A stretch of DNA of 46,433 nucleotides from Chitinophaga pinensis (lineage in GTDB: Bacteria; Bacteroidota; Bacteroidia; NS11-12g; UBA955). The DNA is taken from contig CAMBXL010000016.1 in the NCBI GenBank assembly GCA_945871905.1, positions 1 through 46,433 on the forward strand, in the 5' to 3' direction. The position numbers and the translations under genes are program-made. How positions within the stretch are numbered: the stretch's first letter is position 1; each line of letters begins with the position of its first letter. Shown here piece after piece: positions 1 through 7,394 of the stretch. Under the pieces are notes generated by a model. That model worked only from the letters and a program-made list of their open reading frames with translations, had not been told where the DNA came from and searched no databases.

Positions 1-115
1 TTATGATGGTTTTTTATAACCCAGTGTCCGATTAAATCGGGGCACAGTCTATAAAGACCATCATTAATCTAAAACAAAAAAGCTCATCTTTCGATGAGCT
101 TTGAGTACCCAGGGC
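1..115. repeat. 115-bp direct repeat, copy A (tRNA-Leu 3' end plus downstream)
   Basis: Identical to 422-536 except one base (g30 versus a451), an offset of 421 bp. Read on the minus strand it holds the last nine bases of tRNA-Leu(UAA), a terminator hairpin and a short sequence that itself resembles a tRNA-Leu 3' half (about 19-47). It is bounded by an inverted repeat, ATGATGGT at 3-10 and ACCATCAT at 57-64. Copy A begins at the window edge, so its true left end is unknown. Confidence 0.9.
79..102 (-). terminator. Terminator hairpin, duplicated copy
   Basis: The stem is AAAGCTCATC with a four-base loop and a perfectly matching arm, followed by a T-run on the minus strand. It is the exact copy of the tRNA-Leu terminator at 500-523 and sits in the upstream direct repeat, beyond the GIY-YIG ORF. 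It could therefore end transcription of that ORF. Confidence 0.7.
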
Positions 116-143
116 CCCGATTCAATCGGGGCACAACCGTGAA
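106..143 (-). pseudogene. Degenerate 3' half of tRNA-Leu
   Basis: Read on the minus strand, this matches the 3' part of the intact tRNA-Leu at 527-610. The variable-arm block TTCACGG-(T/C)-TGTGC and the acceptor end CCCTGGGTA are kept. The T-arm is replaced by the perfect palindrome GCCCCGATT-C-AATCGGGGC (114-132). The 5' half and anticodon arm are absent, so it cannot be a functional tRNA. It lies directly after the stop codon of the GIY-YIG ORF. Confidence 0.7.
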
Positions 144-151
144 AATTGTAT

Positions 152-403
152 TTACCAATTGTTATCAATTAGATATTCCAAGTATTTTCGATTTTTGGCT
201 TTTTTCAATCTTCGTTCTTCCTGAATTGCTTCAATTTCAGTTTGAAATGATTTTTTAGATTTCAGTATATAAGGTAAGCCAATTTTAGTTGATTTTACAA
301 AACCAAGATTGTGTTTTTCAAGTAATTTTTTTTCAGGATTTTCAGAATAACCGATGTAATATCGGTCAATTTTAGAAGAATAAAGTATATAAACGTAAAA
401 TAT
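152..403 (-). CDS. Small GIY-YIG superfamily endonuclease, no canonical start codon
   Basis: The translation starts FYVYILYSSKIDRYYIGYS and ends KAKNRKYLEYLIDNNW. It shows the GIY-YIG signature as YVYIL...YYIGYS, a conserved EEr-LKKAKNRKYLE tail and the usual length (about 83 aa) of stand-alone GIY-YIG proteins of Bacteroidota. The expected initiating ATG is an ATA at 401-403, and the frame closes at a TAA at 422-424, so no ATG, GTG or TTG start is available. Either a rare ATA/ATT start is used or the gene has lost its start. It lies between the two 115-bp direct repeats, downstream of tRNA-Leu in the same direction. The fold assignment is confident; activity and expression are uncertain. Confidence 0.65.
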   Translation of the reverse strand: MFYVYILYSSKIDRYYIGYSENPEKKLLEKHNLGFVKSTKIGLPYILKSKKSFQTEIEAIQEERRLKKAKNRKYLEYLIDNNW

Positions 404-421
404 AATGTAAAAAAACTCACA

Positions 422-536
422 TTATGATGGTTTTTTATAACCCAGTGTCCAATTAAATCGGGGCACAGTCTATAAAGACCATCATTAATCTAAAACAAAA
501 AAGCTCATCTTTCGATGAGCTTTGAGTACCCAGGGC
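422..536. repeat. 115-bp direct repeat, copy B (overlaps 3' end of intact tRNA-Leu)
   Basis: Partner of 1-115, one mismatch. Here the acceptor-stem bases 527-536 belong to the functional tRNA-Leu. The repeat ends exactly where the degenerate copy diverges from the real T-arm. The inverted-repeat arms lie at 424-431 and 478-485. The spacing (421 bp) defines a unit made of the repeat plus the GIY-YIG ORF. Confidence 0.9.
500..523 (-). terminator. Rho-independent terminator of tRNA-Leu
   Basis: A perfect 10-bp stem AAAGCTCATC / GATGAGCTTT with a four-base loop, followed on the minus strand by a T-rich run. It lies three bases after the discriminator base of tRNA-Leu. Confidence 0.85.
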
Positions 537-610
537 GGGACTTGAACCCGCACAGCCGTGAAGCCACAGGATTTTAAGTCCTGCGTGTCTACCGATTCCA
601 CCACCTGGGC
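527..610 (-). tRNA. tRNA-Leu(UAA)
   Basis: Minus-strand cloverleaf of 84 nt with the long variable arm typical of tRNA-Leu. The acceptor stem is GCCCAGG with CCTGGGT (one G-U pair), discriminator A. The anticodon loop CTTAAAA gives anticodon UAA. The T-arm is GCGGG-TTCAAGT-CCCGC. The CCA end is not encoded. It is transcribed with the upstream tRNA-Gly. Its 3' end is duplicated at 106-115. Confidence 0.96.
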
Positions 611-626
611 AAATGAGACTTAAATA

Positions 627-651
627 AAAAAGCCCAAAGCTTGGGCTTTTT
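627..651 (-). terminator. Hairpin between tRNA-Gly and tRNA-Leu
   Basis: A perfect 11-bp stem AAAAAGCCCAA / TTGGGCTTTTT around a three-base loop, flanked by T-rich sequence on both strands. It sits between the two tRNAs. It may end part of the transcripts from the tRNA-Gly promoter or act as a processing signal, because no separate promoter is evident for tRNA-Leu. Confidence 0.7.
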
Positions 652-658
652 ATTTTTG

Positions 659-731
659 AGCGAGAAACGAGGTTCGAACTCGCGACCTCAACCTTGGCAA
701 GGTTGCGCTCTACCAACTGAGCTATTCTCGC
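659..731 (-). tRNA. tRNA-Gly(GCC)
   Basis: Minus-strand cloverleaf of 73 nt. The acceptor stem is GCGAGAA with TTCTCGC, discriminator U. The D-arm is AGCTCAGTTGGTAGAGC, the anticodon GCC sits in CTTGCCAAG, and the T-arm contains GTTCGAA. The CCA end is not encoded. It is the first gene of the tRNA pair, with its promoter at 768-799. Confidence 0.97.
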
Positions 732-767
732 AATTTAATTAAAGAACTTTTTTCCCTTACGGGGTTG

Positions 768-799
768 CAAATATAGAAAAAAAATTATTTTCGTACCAA
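768..799 (-). promoter_or_regulatory. Promoter of the tRNA-Gly/tRNA-Leu pair
   Basis: On the minus strand the -7 element is TATATTTG (complement of 768-775), a full match to the Bacteroidota consensus TAnnTTTG. A weak -33 element TTGG lies at 796-799. It ends about 37 bases before the tRNA-Gly 5' end. Confidence 0.65.
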
Positions 800-819
800 C
801 TTTTTTTAATTATTTTTTT

Positions 820-1941
820 ATGAACCGAAATTTATCTTATTGGGAAACCTCAATTCTTTTGAAACCCTTTGATTTTATTGTCCTTGGCGCCGGTTTGACT
901 GGTAAACAAGTGGCGTTGAAAATCAAAAAAAAGTTTCCTTCGGCAAGAGTTGCTGTGGTTGATCGTTCTACTTTTTCTTACGGCGCGTCAACAAGAAATG
1001 CAGGTTTTGCCTGTTTTGGAAGTATTTCTGAGTTTGTAATGGATGCTAATGAGTATGGTGAAACTCTCTTATTGGATTTAATTAGTAAGAGACACAAAGG
1101 AATCCATCAACTCATTTCTGAATTTGGCGCTGAAAAAATAGGATTTCAAGCAAGTGGTGGTTATGAAATGTTTGAAAATAAAGATGAATTTGAATCAGTA
1201 TTCAGTCAACTGAACTATTATAATCAGCAATTAAAGTCTTGTTTGGGTATTAATCAAACCTTTGATGTAATGGAAAATCATTCAATGAATAAATCCTATT
1301 TTCCCAAATCAATCTTTAATGCACACGAAGGACAATTAAATTCAGGTTTGCTGAATCAAACAATAGCAGATTTGATGCATCGCGAAGGTGTTATCCCATT
1401 GTATGGGATTAATGTTGAGTCTATTAATGCTTCTAACAATAGTTACACCTTAATGACGAATGAAGGTTTTGAGCTTGTTACGAATCAACTAATTGTTTGT
1501 AACAATGCATTTGCCTCTGAACTGTTGCCCGAATTAAATGTAGTTCCTGCACGCGGTCAAATAATAGTAACCAAGCCAATTGATAATTTACCATTTAATG
1601 GTATTTTTCATGCTGATAAGGGTTATATCTATTATAGAACTATTGACAATAGGTTGTTAATAGGTGGTGGTCGTAATTTTTACAAAGCAGAAGAAACGAC
1701 ATCAACAATAGAAACTACTGATAATCTTAGAAACTTTTTAGAAAATTATATCAAACAATTTATTCTACCCAATAAAACATTTGAAATAGACATGCATTGG
1801 AGTGGAATTATGGGAATGGGAAAGGAGAAATATCCAATTGTAAAACGCATTGATAGTCATTTGTTAGTGGCGGTAAGGATGGGCGGAATGGGGGTAGCAC
1901 TTGGCCCTGTGGTCAGTGATGAATTGATGATGCTATTGTAA
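820..1941 (+). CDS. FAD-dependent oxidoreductase, DAO family
   Basis: A 373-aa soluble flavoprotein of the D-amino-acid oxidase/glycine oxidase fold. The N-terminal Rossmann motif is FIVLGAGLTG (about residues 19-28), followed by the acidic end of the second strand, VVDRS, and the DAO-type segment GASTRNAGFACFGS. A C-terminal FAD-contact region ends MGGMGVALGPVVSDEL. Such enzymes oxidise C-N bonds of amines or amino acids and pass electrons to oxygen or a quinone; the substrate cannot be read from sequence. The ATG gives the normal N-terminus just ahead of the FAD motif. No clear promoter box is seen in the 88 bases before it. It precedes kmo by 122 bp in the same direction, with a separate promoter for kmo. 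Confidence 0.85.
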   Translation: MNRNLSYWETSILLKPFDFIVLGAGLTGKQVALKIKKKFPSARVAVVDRSTFSYGASTRNAGFACFGSISEFVMDANEYGETLLLDLISKRHKGIHQLISEFGAEKIGFQASGGYEMFENKDEFESVFSQLNYYNQQLKSCLGINQTFDVMENHSMNKSYFPKSIFNAHEGQLNSGLLNQTIADLMHREGVIPLYGINVESINASNNSYTLMTNEGFELVTNQLIVCNNAFASELLPELNVVPARGQIIVTKPIDNLPFNGIFHADKGYIYYRTIDNRLLIGGGRNFYKAEETTSTIETTDNLRNFLENYIKQFILPNKTFEIDMHWSGIMGMGKEKYPIVKRIDSHLLVAVRMGGMGVALGPVVSDELMMLL

Positions 1942-2016
1942 TTCGTAGTGATTGATGCAGTGATTAAAATCAGTGTTTTTTTTTCAATCTTTTAGCCGTT
2001 TATTTTGTTTTAATAC

Positions 2017-2024
2017 TATGTTTG
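2017..2024 (+). promoter_or_regulatory. -7 element upstream of kmo
   Basis: TATGTTTG fits TAnnTTTG. No convincing -33 TTTG lies at the usual distance. The predicted 5' leader before the ATG at 2064 is about 33 nt. Confidence 0.45.
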
Positions 2025-2063
2025 CAAAGTCTAAATCAGTAGAAGGTATATTTAATTAATAAA

Positions 2064-3401
2064 ATGAAAGAAAAAATAGCAATTATAGGCGGTGGTTTAA
2101 GTGGATCATTATTGGCAATTTGTTTAGCTAAAAAAGGATTTCAAGTTGAGGTTTACGAAAGAAGAGGGGATATAAGGAAAGGGAAAGCAGATGCAGGTCG
2201 TTCTATTAACTTAGCCTTATCTACTAGAGGGATTGATGCTTTAAATAAAGTTGGTTTAGCTGAGAAAGTGCTTGATGATGCCATCCCAATGGATGGTAGA
2301 TTGATGCACGATAAAAAAGGAGAAATAAAATACCAACCTTACGGTAAAAATGGACAATACATCAATTCAGTTTCAAGAAGTGGTCTAAATATCAAATTAT
2401 TGGAATTGGCAGATGGATATGAAAATGTTCAACTTTTTTTCAATTACAGATGTGTTGAAGCTGATTTGAATAACAATCAATGTGTTTTGCTAAATGCAAT
2501 GGGTGAAAAAGTGACAGTAAAGGCGGACATAATGTTCGGTTCAGATGGGGCTTTTTCGGCTATTAGAAGTGAAATGCAAAAACTAAATCGTTTTAATTAT
2601 TCACAGAATTACGAAAATTATGGTTACAAAGAGTTGGAAATAGTTCCAGGGGACAAAGGCTTATTTCAAATTGAAAAAAACGCACTACATATTTGGCCTA
2701 GAGGTGAGTTTATGATGATAGCTTTACCCAATCCAAATGGTAGTTTCACTTGTACTTTGTTCTTGGCTTACGAGGGAACATACAGTTTCGAGAATCTGAA
2801 AACAGAAAAACAAGTTGTTGATTTTTTTAATGAACATTTTGCTGATTCGGTTCCTATGATGCCAAACTTAGTTGAAGATTTTTTCGCAAACCCAACAGGA
2901 AGTTTGACTACCATCCGATGTAATCCATGGGTTTATAAAAACTTTGCCTTAATCGGAGATGCTGCTCATGCCATTATTCCATTTTATGGTCAGGGTATGA
3001 ATTGTAGTTTCGAAGATGTTAAAGAATTAGATGAAATTATAGATCAACATTATCCAAATTGGCCTAAAGTATTTGATGAGTATCAAAAAGCTCGAATTAT
3101 CAATGCAAATGCAATAGCTGATTTAGCTTGTAAAAATTTTGTTGAAATGAGAGATTTGGTGGGACGAGAAGACTTTATGCACTTCAAAAAAATTGAACAT
3201 GATTTGAGTGAACTTTATCCCGAAATTTTTAAAAGTCAATACAGTTTGGTTAGTTTTTCAACACAACCATACAGTCATGCATTGGCTCAAGGATATAAAA
3301 ATGAAGCCTTAATCAATCATATTATCGAACATAAGTTAGAAGGTCACATTACCAATGCAGGTGTGATGTTGCCTATTATTAATGATTTTATGGGTATATA
3401 G
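2064..3401 (+). CDS. kmo: Kynurenine 3-monooxygenase
   Basis: A 445-aa FAD aromatic hydroxylase that converts kynurenine to 3-hydroxykynurenine with NADPH and oxygen. The ADP-binding motif IAIIGGGLSGSL lies at residues 5-16. The KMO-typical segment RSINLALSTRG is at about 47-57. The second flavin motif GDAAHAIIPFYGQGMN follows at about 297-312. Length and motif order match bacterial KMO. No kynureninase, tryptophan dioxygenase or 3-hydroxyanthranilate dioxygenase lies in the window, so the rest of the pathway, if present, is elsewhere. It converges on the minus operon ending at 3447. Confidence 0.93.
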   Translation: MKEKIAIIGGGLSGSLLAICLAKKGFQVEVYERRGDIRKGKADAGRSINLALSTRGIDALNKVGLAEKVLDDAIPMDGRLMHDKKGEIKYQPYGKNGQYINSVSRSGLNIKLLELADGYENVQLFFNYRCVEADLNNNQCVLLNAMGEKVTVKADIMFGSDGAFSAIRSEMQKLNRFNYSQNYENYGYKELEIVPGDKGLFQIEKNALHIWPRGEFMMIALPNPNGSFTCTLFLAYEGTYSFENLKTEKQVVDFFNEHFADSVPMMPNLVEDFFANPTGSLTTIRCNPWVYKNFALIGDAAHAIIPFYGQGMNCSFEDVKELDEIIDQHYPNWPKVFDEYQKARIINANAIADLACKNFVEMRDLVGREDFMHFKKIEHDLSELYPEIFKSQYSLVSFSTQPYSHALAQGYKNEALINHIIEHKLEGHITNAGVMLPIINDFMGI

Positions 3402-3446
3402 AGGTTTGGGCTAAAGTGCCTATGTTATAGTGATAAAGAAGACAAA

Positions 3447-5180
3447 TTAATTGAACTTTATAGTATTGATTTCAATACGTTCAATTACTAATTCTGTATT
3501 TGCTTTATCGTCAATAGAACCTAATGTTAAGTCTATTTTACATTCATTTATTGGTTTGTTAACTAGAATTTGATATTGGTATTCGGTCCATTCATCATTT
3601 TTTTTAACCACTCTTTTTAGTAACAGATTTTGTAACTCTACATACTGATTATTTTCAGTTAAAAGCATAGTAACGTAACTTTCGTTTTTGCTTTGTGCCA
3701 TTTTGATTTTAAAGTTTAAGTTTATAAGTATGGAAGAATCACTGCGATTTTTAGTTTTTAAATAAATAGATTGTATGTCGTTTTTATTGTTTTCGTTTAT
3801 TGATAGTTTCAGGTTTAATGTTGTGTCTGATATTAAGTTTGGTTTGTATTGGTCAAAATGCCAAAAGTTGTAAGTGCTGTAGGCGTAGTAGCGGTGAGTT
3901 TTTAGGAAAATCATTTTGAAATTTTCTTTATTCATTTCGCAACTGTTTAAGATGAAATTTGAAAACTGATAGTGTAATATTTGATTGTAAATTAAACTAC
4001 TTATCCCAATGGTTAAAAATGAGAGGTAAAACCATTTTTTCATAAAAAAAGGACGAATAGAATGGGCAAATAATAAGATTATAGGTCCATAAAATTCAGT
4101 AATCGGCCTACATCCAAGGGTGCACCCATAATGGATGTAATACCAAGAGGCAATGATATAAATGCTTGGAAATAAAATTAAAATAACAGCTAGTAACGCT
4201 TTGAATTTCCGCTGGATGAGTAAAGCAATGCAACTAAACACAACAATTATTGGCATTACAGGAGTATAAGTAAACCATCCACAATTGTAACTCCAAAGTA
4301 ATTCGGCTAATTGGGGGTTGAATAAATTAAGAGTTTCTGATTGGTAAGGATACACAATCCAATGGCCTGTTTGCCAATGCCAAAGTGACATTTGAATCAA
4401 AGGGGCAATAGATAAACATACTATCAAAGGGAGGAGATGTCTCTTTAACTGATTTTTTACAACAGGAAAAGGAATGATAAATAATGGAACAAGCGTGATT
4501 AAAAGATTTACAGGTCTTATTACTACGATTAATCCCATTAATAAACCAATGAAAAGAATGGTTTTTAATTGAGGGTTTTGTCTGTAAATTAAACTGCAAT
4601 AGATTAGGGCAATAAAACAAAAAAATGAATAGCTGTGGCTATAAGCTAAATCATAGGTGGTGTAAAGTTGTAAATTAGTTCCGAAAATAACAACAATAAC
4701 CATGGCCATAGACCAATACCAAGGGATGCTTAATAGTTTTAAACTTTTTAAAAGCAGAATGATACTCCAAGAAACATAAAAGATAACAGAGAGTAGTATG
4801 AGGTAATGGTAAGGTAATTCGAAACCTGAATAGGACTCAAACTGTTGAAGAATACTATTTCCGATTATAAAGAAAGGGCTTTGTAATAGGGCAACTCCTG
4901 AATAGTATTTACAAACGTCTTTATTGTTCACTAATTGGTTGACAACAGGAGGGAAGTAGCCTTTATGGTTTTCTTGTTGGCGAACGGAACTGTCAATGAA
5001 TTGAAAGTTGGGGTCGTTATAAATAAATAATGCTGGTAATATTAAATAATAACCTACTGCATCTTCATTGATTACTTTTTCGAATCTTTGGTACTTATTG
5101 GCAACACTTAGGACTTGCCAAATGTATAATAAAATACATGCTAAAATAGCAAATTGAATTGGTTTGATTGAGATTTTCAA
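3447..5180 (-). CDS. Polytopic membrane protein, GT-C glycosyltransferase-like
   Basis: 577 aa with about ten hydrophobic segments spread over residues 8-400 and a soluble C-terminal domain of about 170 residues. A short first TM helix is followed by a loop with acidic residues (E38, D39 in VINEDAVGYY), the placement of acidic catalytic residues in GT-C enzymes that use polyprenyl-phosphate sugars. This is a fold-level inference; no specific family is recognised. It is the last gene of a minus operon, 15 bp after the M43 protease, and probably shares the promoter at 7363-7394. Confidence 0.6.
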   Translation of the reverse strand: MKISIKPIQFAILACILLYIWQVLSVANKYQRFEKVINEDAVGYYLILPALFIYNDPNFQFIDSSVRQQENHKGYFPPVVNQLVNNKDVCKYYSGVALLQSPFFIIGNSILQQFESYSGFELPYHYLILLSVIFYVSWSIILLLKSLKLLSIPWYWSMAMVIVVIFGTNLQLYTTYDLAYSHSYSFFCFIALIYCSLIYRQNPQLKTILFIGLLMGLIVVIRPVNLLITLVPLFIIPFPVVKNQLKRHLLPLIVCLSIAPLIQMSLWHWQTGHWIVYPYQSETLNLFNPQLAELLWSYNCGWFTYTPVMPIIVVFSCIALLIQRKFKALLAVILILFPSIYIIASWYYIHYGCTLGCRPITEFYGPIILLFAHSIRPFFMKKWFYLSFLTIGISSLIYNQILHYQFSNFILNSCEMNKENFKMIFLKTHRYYAYSTYNFWHFDQYKPNLISDTTLNLKLSINENNKNDIQSIYLKTKNRSDSSILINLNFKIKMAQSKNESYVTMLLTENNQYVELQNLLLKRVVKKNDEWTEYQYQILVNKPINECKIDLTLGSIDDKANTELVIERIEINTIKFN

Positions 5181-5195
5181 AACCGAAATTCAGGT

Positions 5196-6554
5196 TTATT
5201 CAATGACAACTATTTGTTTATGAACAAATTTGCCATTTTCTTTAGATTTTACAAGTAATGCATAGAAACCAGTTGAGTAAGAATCCATTAAAACACTTTC
5301 TTTTTGGTTTGATCGAATGTTTTTTGTAATCACTTGTTTGCCATTCATATCAATGAGAGATACTTCAAATTCACTTTTTTGCGGTGATTGTATTTCAATA
5401 TTAATTGAACCTCCCTTTAAAACAGGATTAGGGTAAAGTTTTACTGTTGTATTTGGTGAGATAATGTAAGTAGTGTCAAACGCAATTTCTCTTTTAGGCA
5501 ATCCTGTTCTTAATTTGTTAAGGACAAAACGCATCATAAATCCTTGTTGTTTAGTAAACATAGCAGCACAACCGTCTAAAGAATAGTCCATGTAGTTTTC
5601 TGTCATATCAGGTTTATCATCAATTGACTCTGTACATGTATTTTGTCCGGTGCAACTGTAGTTTCTTGTTCTTGTATTAGGGGTGTCGAAAATTCCATCG
5701 TCAACACTACAACCTTGGCTGGTGTTGGGAGCATCACCCCAAGTGTGTCTTAATCCCAAATAGTGACCCACTTCATGAACCATTGTTTTTGCTTCAATAT
5801 TATTTCCTATTGCCAGCGGGTGATTTTTTCCAATAGTTGAATAATGGCAAACAACACCTGTTTCTAAATCTGTGGTATCCTTCGTACCGCCTGTAAAATT
5901 CCAATTAGGTGCATTAGTTGGAGGCGTTGCAAATCCTAAAGTCATAGAAACTTGATTAGGGAAACGCATGTTACAAATCCATACATTCATGTATTTAGTT
6001 GGGTCCCAAGCTGTTTTACCACCTCGATTGGTATATTTCATATCAGTGCTGTACTGACCAAAAGTATTCAAAGAAAATGTAGTTTTGTTTGTAAATGTTC
6101 GAGTAACTCCATTGGTTTGATTGCCGCTTGGGTCAACAGTGGCTAAAACAAATCTGATTTTTGTATCGCCTCCTACAGGTTTGAATATAGGACGAATTCT
6201 TTGGGTATCTCTGGTTTGGTGATTGAAAGCTAGATTTAATTCATCCATTTGTGATTGGATGTAAGAAAAATCAATGTTTTCACTGTTGCTATTATACAGC
6301 ACATGAAAAACCACAGGGATTGTATAAGTTACTGTGTCAGTAGAAACAGTGAAATTTCTTTTGTTGTTTTGTTGAATGAAATATTCATTCATCACTTCTT
6401 TGTAAAGATTATTTTGCCATTCAAGAAGTTGAGGATTTCTTTTTAAAATTCGGTCAACCTCTTTTTGATAACCGCAAAAATCATTGTCGATTAACTGTGC
6501 TTTAGCTAAAAAGCTTGTGAATAAAACAAAAAGTATAAGTATATTTTTAAACAT
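5196..6554 (-). CDS. Secreted M43-family zinc metalloprotease with T9SS C-terminal domain
   Basis: 452 aa. The Sec signal peptide is MFKNILILFVLFTSFLAKA, cleaved before Q. The catalytic core carries HEVGHYLGLRH (H260, E261, H264, H270), the extended HExxHxxGxxH zinc site of metzincins, with a downstream Met-turn in NYMDYS. The Cys-rich stretch between them is typical of M43 (pappalysin-like) enzymes. The C-terminal LYPNPVLKGG domain is a type A T9SS sorting signal, so the mature enzyme should be secreted or surface-attached after removal of that domain. It lies 19 bp after the PaaG-like gene and 15 bp before the membrane protein. It is unclear why a CoA isomerase would be co-transcribed with a protease. 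Confidence 0.9.
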   Translation of the reverse strand: MFKNILILFVLFTSFLAKAQLIDNDFCGYQKEVDRILKRNPQLLEWQNNLYKEVMNEYFIQQNNKRNFTVSTDTVTYTIPVVFHVLYNSNSENIDFSYIQSQMDELNLAFNHQTRDTQRIRPIFKPVGGDTKIRFVLATVDPSGNQTNGVTRTFTNKTTFSLNTFGQYSTDMKYTNRGGKTAWDPTKYMNVWICNMRFPNQVSMTLGFATPPTNAPNWNFTGGTKDTTDLETGVVCHYSTIGKNHPLAIGNNIEAKTMVHEVGHYLGLRHTWGDAPNTSQGCSVDDGIFDTPNTRTRNYSCTGQNTCTESIDDKPDMTENYMDYSLDGCAAMFTKQQGFMMRFVLNKLRTGLPKREIAFDTTYIISPNTTVKLYPNPVLKGGSINIEIQSPQKSEFEVSLIDMNGKQVITKNIRSNQKESVLMDSYSTGFYALLVKSKENGKFVHKQIVVIE

Positions 6555-6573
6555 TGGGTAAAATTAATGGTCT

Positions 6574-7356
6574 TTATTGTCCTTTGAATTGGGGTTTTCT
6601 TTTTTCGTTAAAGGCTGCAACACCTTCTTTGTTATCATAACTACTACCAGCTATTTCTTGGCAATAGGCCTCATATTCAAGCATGGTTTCTAAGTCGCTA
6701 TTGAATGATTTGTTTAGCATTTTTTTCATTAATCCAATGGCTTTCGTAGGTGCATTAGCGTAATATTCTACTATCTTAACAGTTTCTTCATCTAATTGTT
6801 CAGCGGGTACACATCTGTTTATCATTCCCCATTCAAGTGCTTGTTTGGCTGTAACTTTACTCCCCATAGTGCTTAATTCAAAAGCACGAGCACTGCCCAC
6901 TAATCGAGGTAAGAAGAAAGAAGAACCGCTGTCAAGCACTAAGCCAACATTTATAAATACTTCAATAAGACTTGCTTGTTCAGATGCAATAATAAAATCA
7001 GAAGCCAAAGCAAGAGAACAGCCAGCGCCCGCAGCAACACCGTTCAATTTACAAATAATGGGTTTGGGCATATTGCGCATTTCACGAATAATGGGATTGT
7101 ATCTTTTGTGTAAAGAATCAATAAAAGAGCGTTTTTCAGTACCAGCAATTGCTTTCAAATCTTGACCACTACAAAAAGCTTTTCCTGCTCCGGTAAGAAC
7201 AACAACTCTGGTTTCAGGATCTCTTTTTGCTTGTTTTAAAGCGTCTTGTAATTCGTAACTTTGTTCATCATTAAAGGCATTAAAAACATCTGGTCTATTC
7301 AGAGTGATGGTTGTAACGTTGTCTTTTTTGTCAAACAGAAGGCAATTGTATGTCAT
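6574..7356 (-). CDS. Enoyl-CoA hydratase/isomerase family protein, PaaG-like
   Basis: 260-aa crotonase-fold enzyme. AFCSGQDLKAI (about residues 60-70) is the first oxyanion-hole segment and LNGVAAGAGCSLALASD (about 104-120) the second. The acidic residue falls in GLVLDSGSSFFLPRLVG, where PaaG (2-(1,2-epoxy-1,2-dihydrophenyl)acetyl-CoA isomerase) has its catalytic Asp rather than the Glu of hydratases. No other phenylacetate genes lie in the window, so the physiological substrate is open. The ATG lies 6 nt after a perfect -7 box, so the mRNA should be nearly leaderless. First gene of a three-gene minus operon. Confidence 0.85.
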   Translation of the reverse strand: MTYNCLLFDKKDNVTTITLNRPDVFNAFNDEQSYELQDALKQAKRDPETRVVVLTGAGKAFCSGQDLKAIAGTEKRSFIDSLHKRYNPIIREMRNMPKPIICKLNGVAAGAGCSLALASDFIIASEQASLIEVFINVGLVLDSGSSFFLPRLVGSARAFELSTMGSKVTAKQALEWGMINRCVPAEQLDEETVKIVEYYANAPTKAIGLMKKMLNKSFNSDLETMLEYEAYCQEIAGSSYDNKEGVAAFNEKRKPQFKGQ

Positions 7357-7362
7357 GAACTA

Positions 7363-7394
7363 CAAATGTAATATAAATTTTATTTTTTCACAAA
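7363..7394 (-). promoter_or_regulatory. Promoter of the PaaG-like/M43/membrane protein operon
   Basis: On the minus strand: -33 TTTG (7391-7394), a 20-nt spacer, -7 TACATTTG (7363-7370), then 6 nt to the ATG at 7356. A start site the usual 5-7 nt past the -7 box would fall at or within two bases of the start codon. Confidence 0.75.

Noticed and set aside
1-536. CRISPR array or rRNA-linked repeat
   Set aside because: Only two copies of a long repeat with a coding spacer; no short regular repeats and no cas genes.
453-716. 87-codon open frame on the minus strand across the tRNA genes
   Set aside because: It is the translation of tRNA-Gly, tRNA-Leu and the repeat; both tRNAs fold perfectly, so it is not a protein gene.
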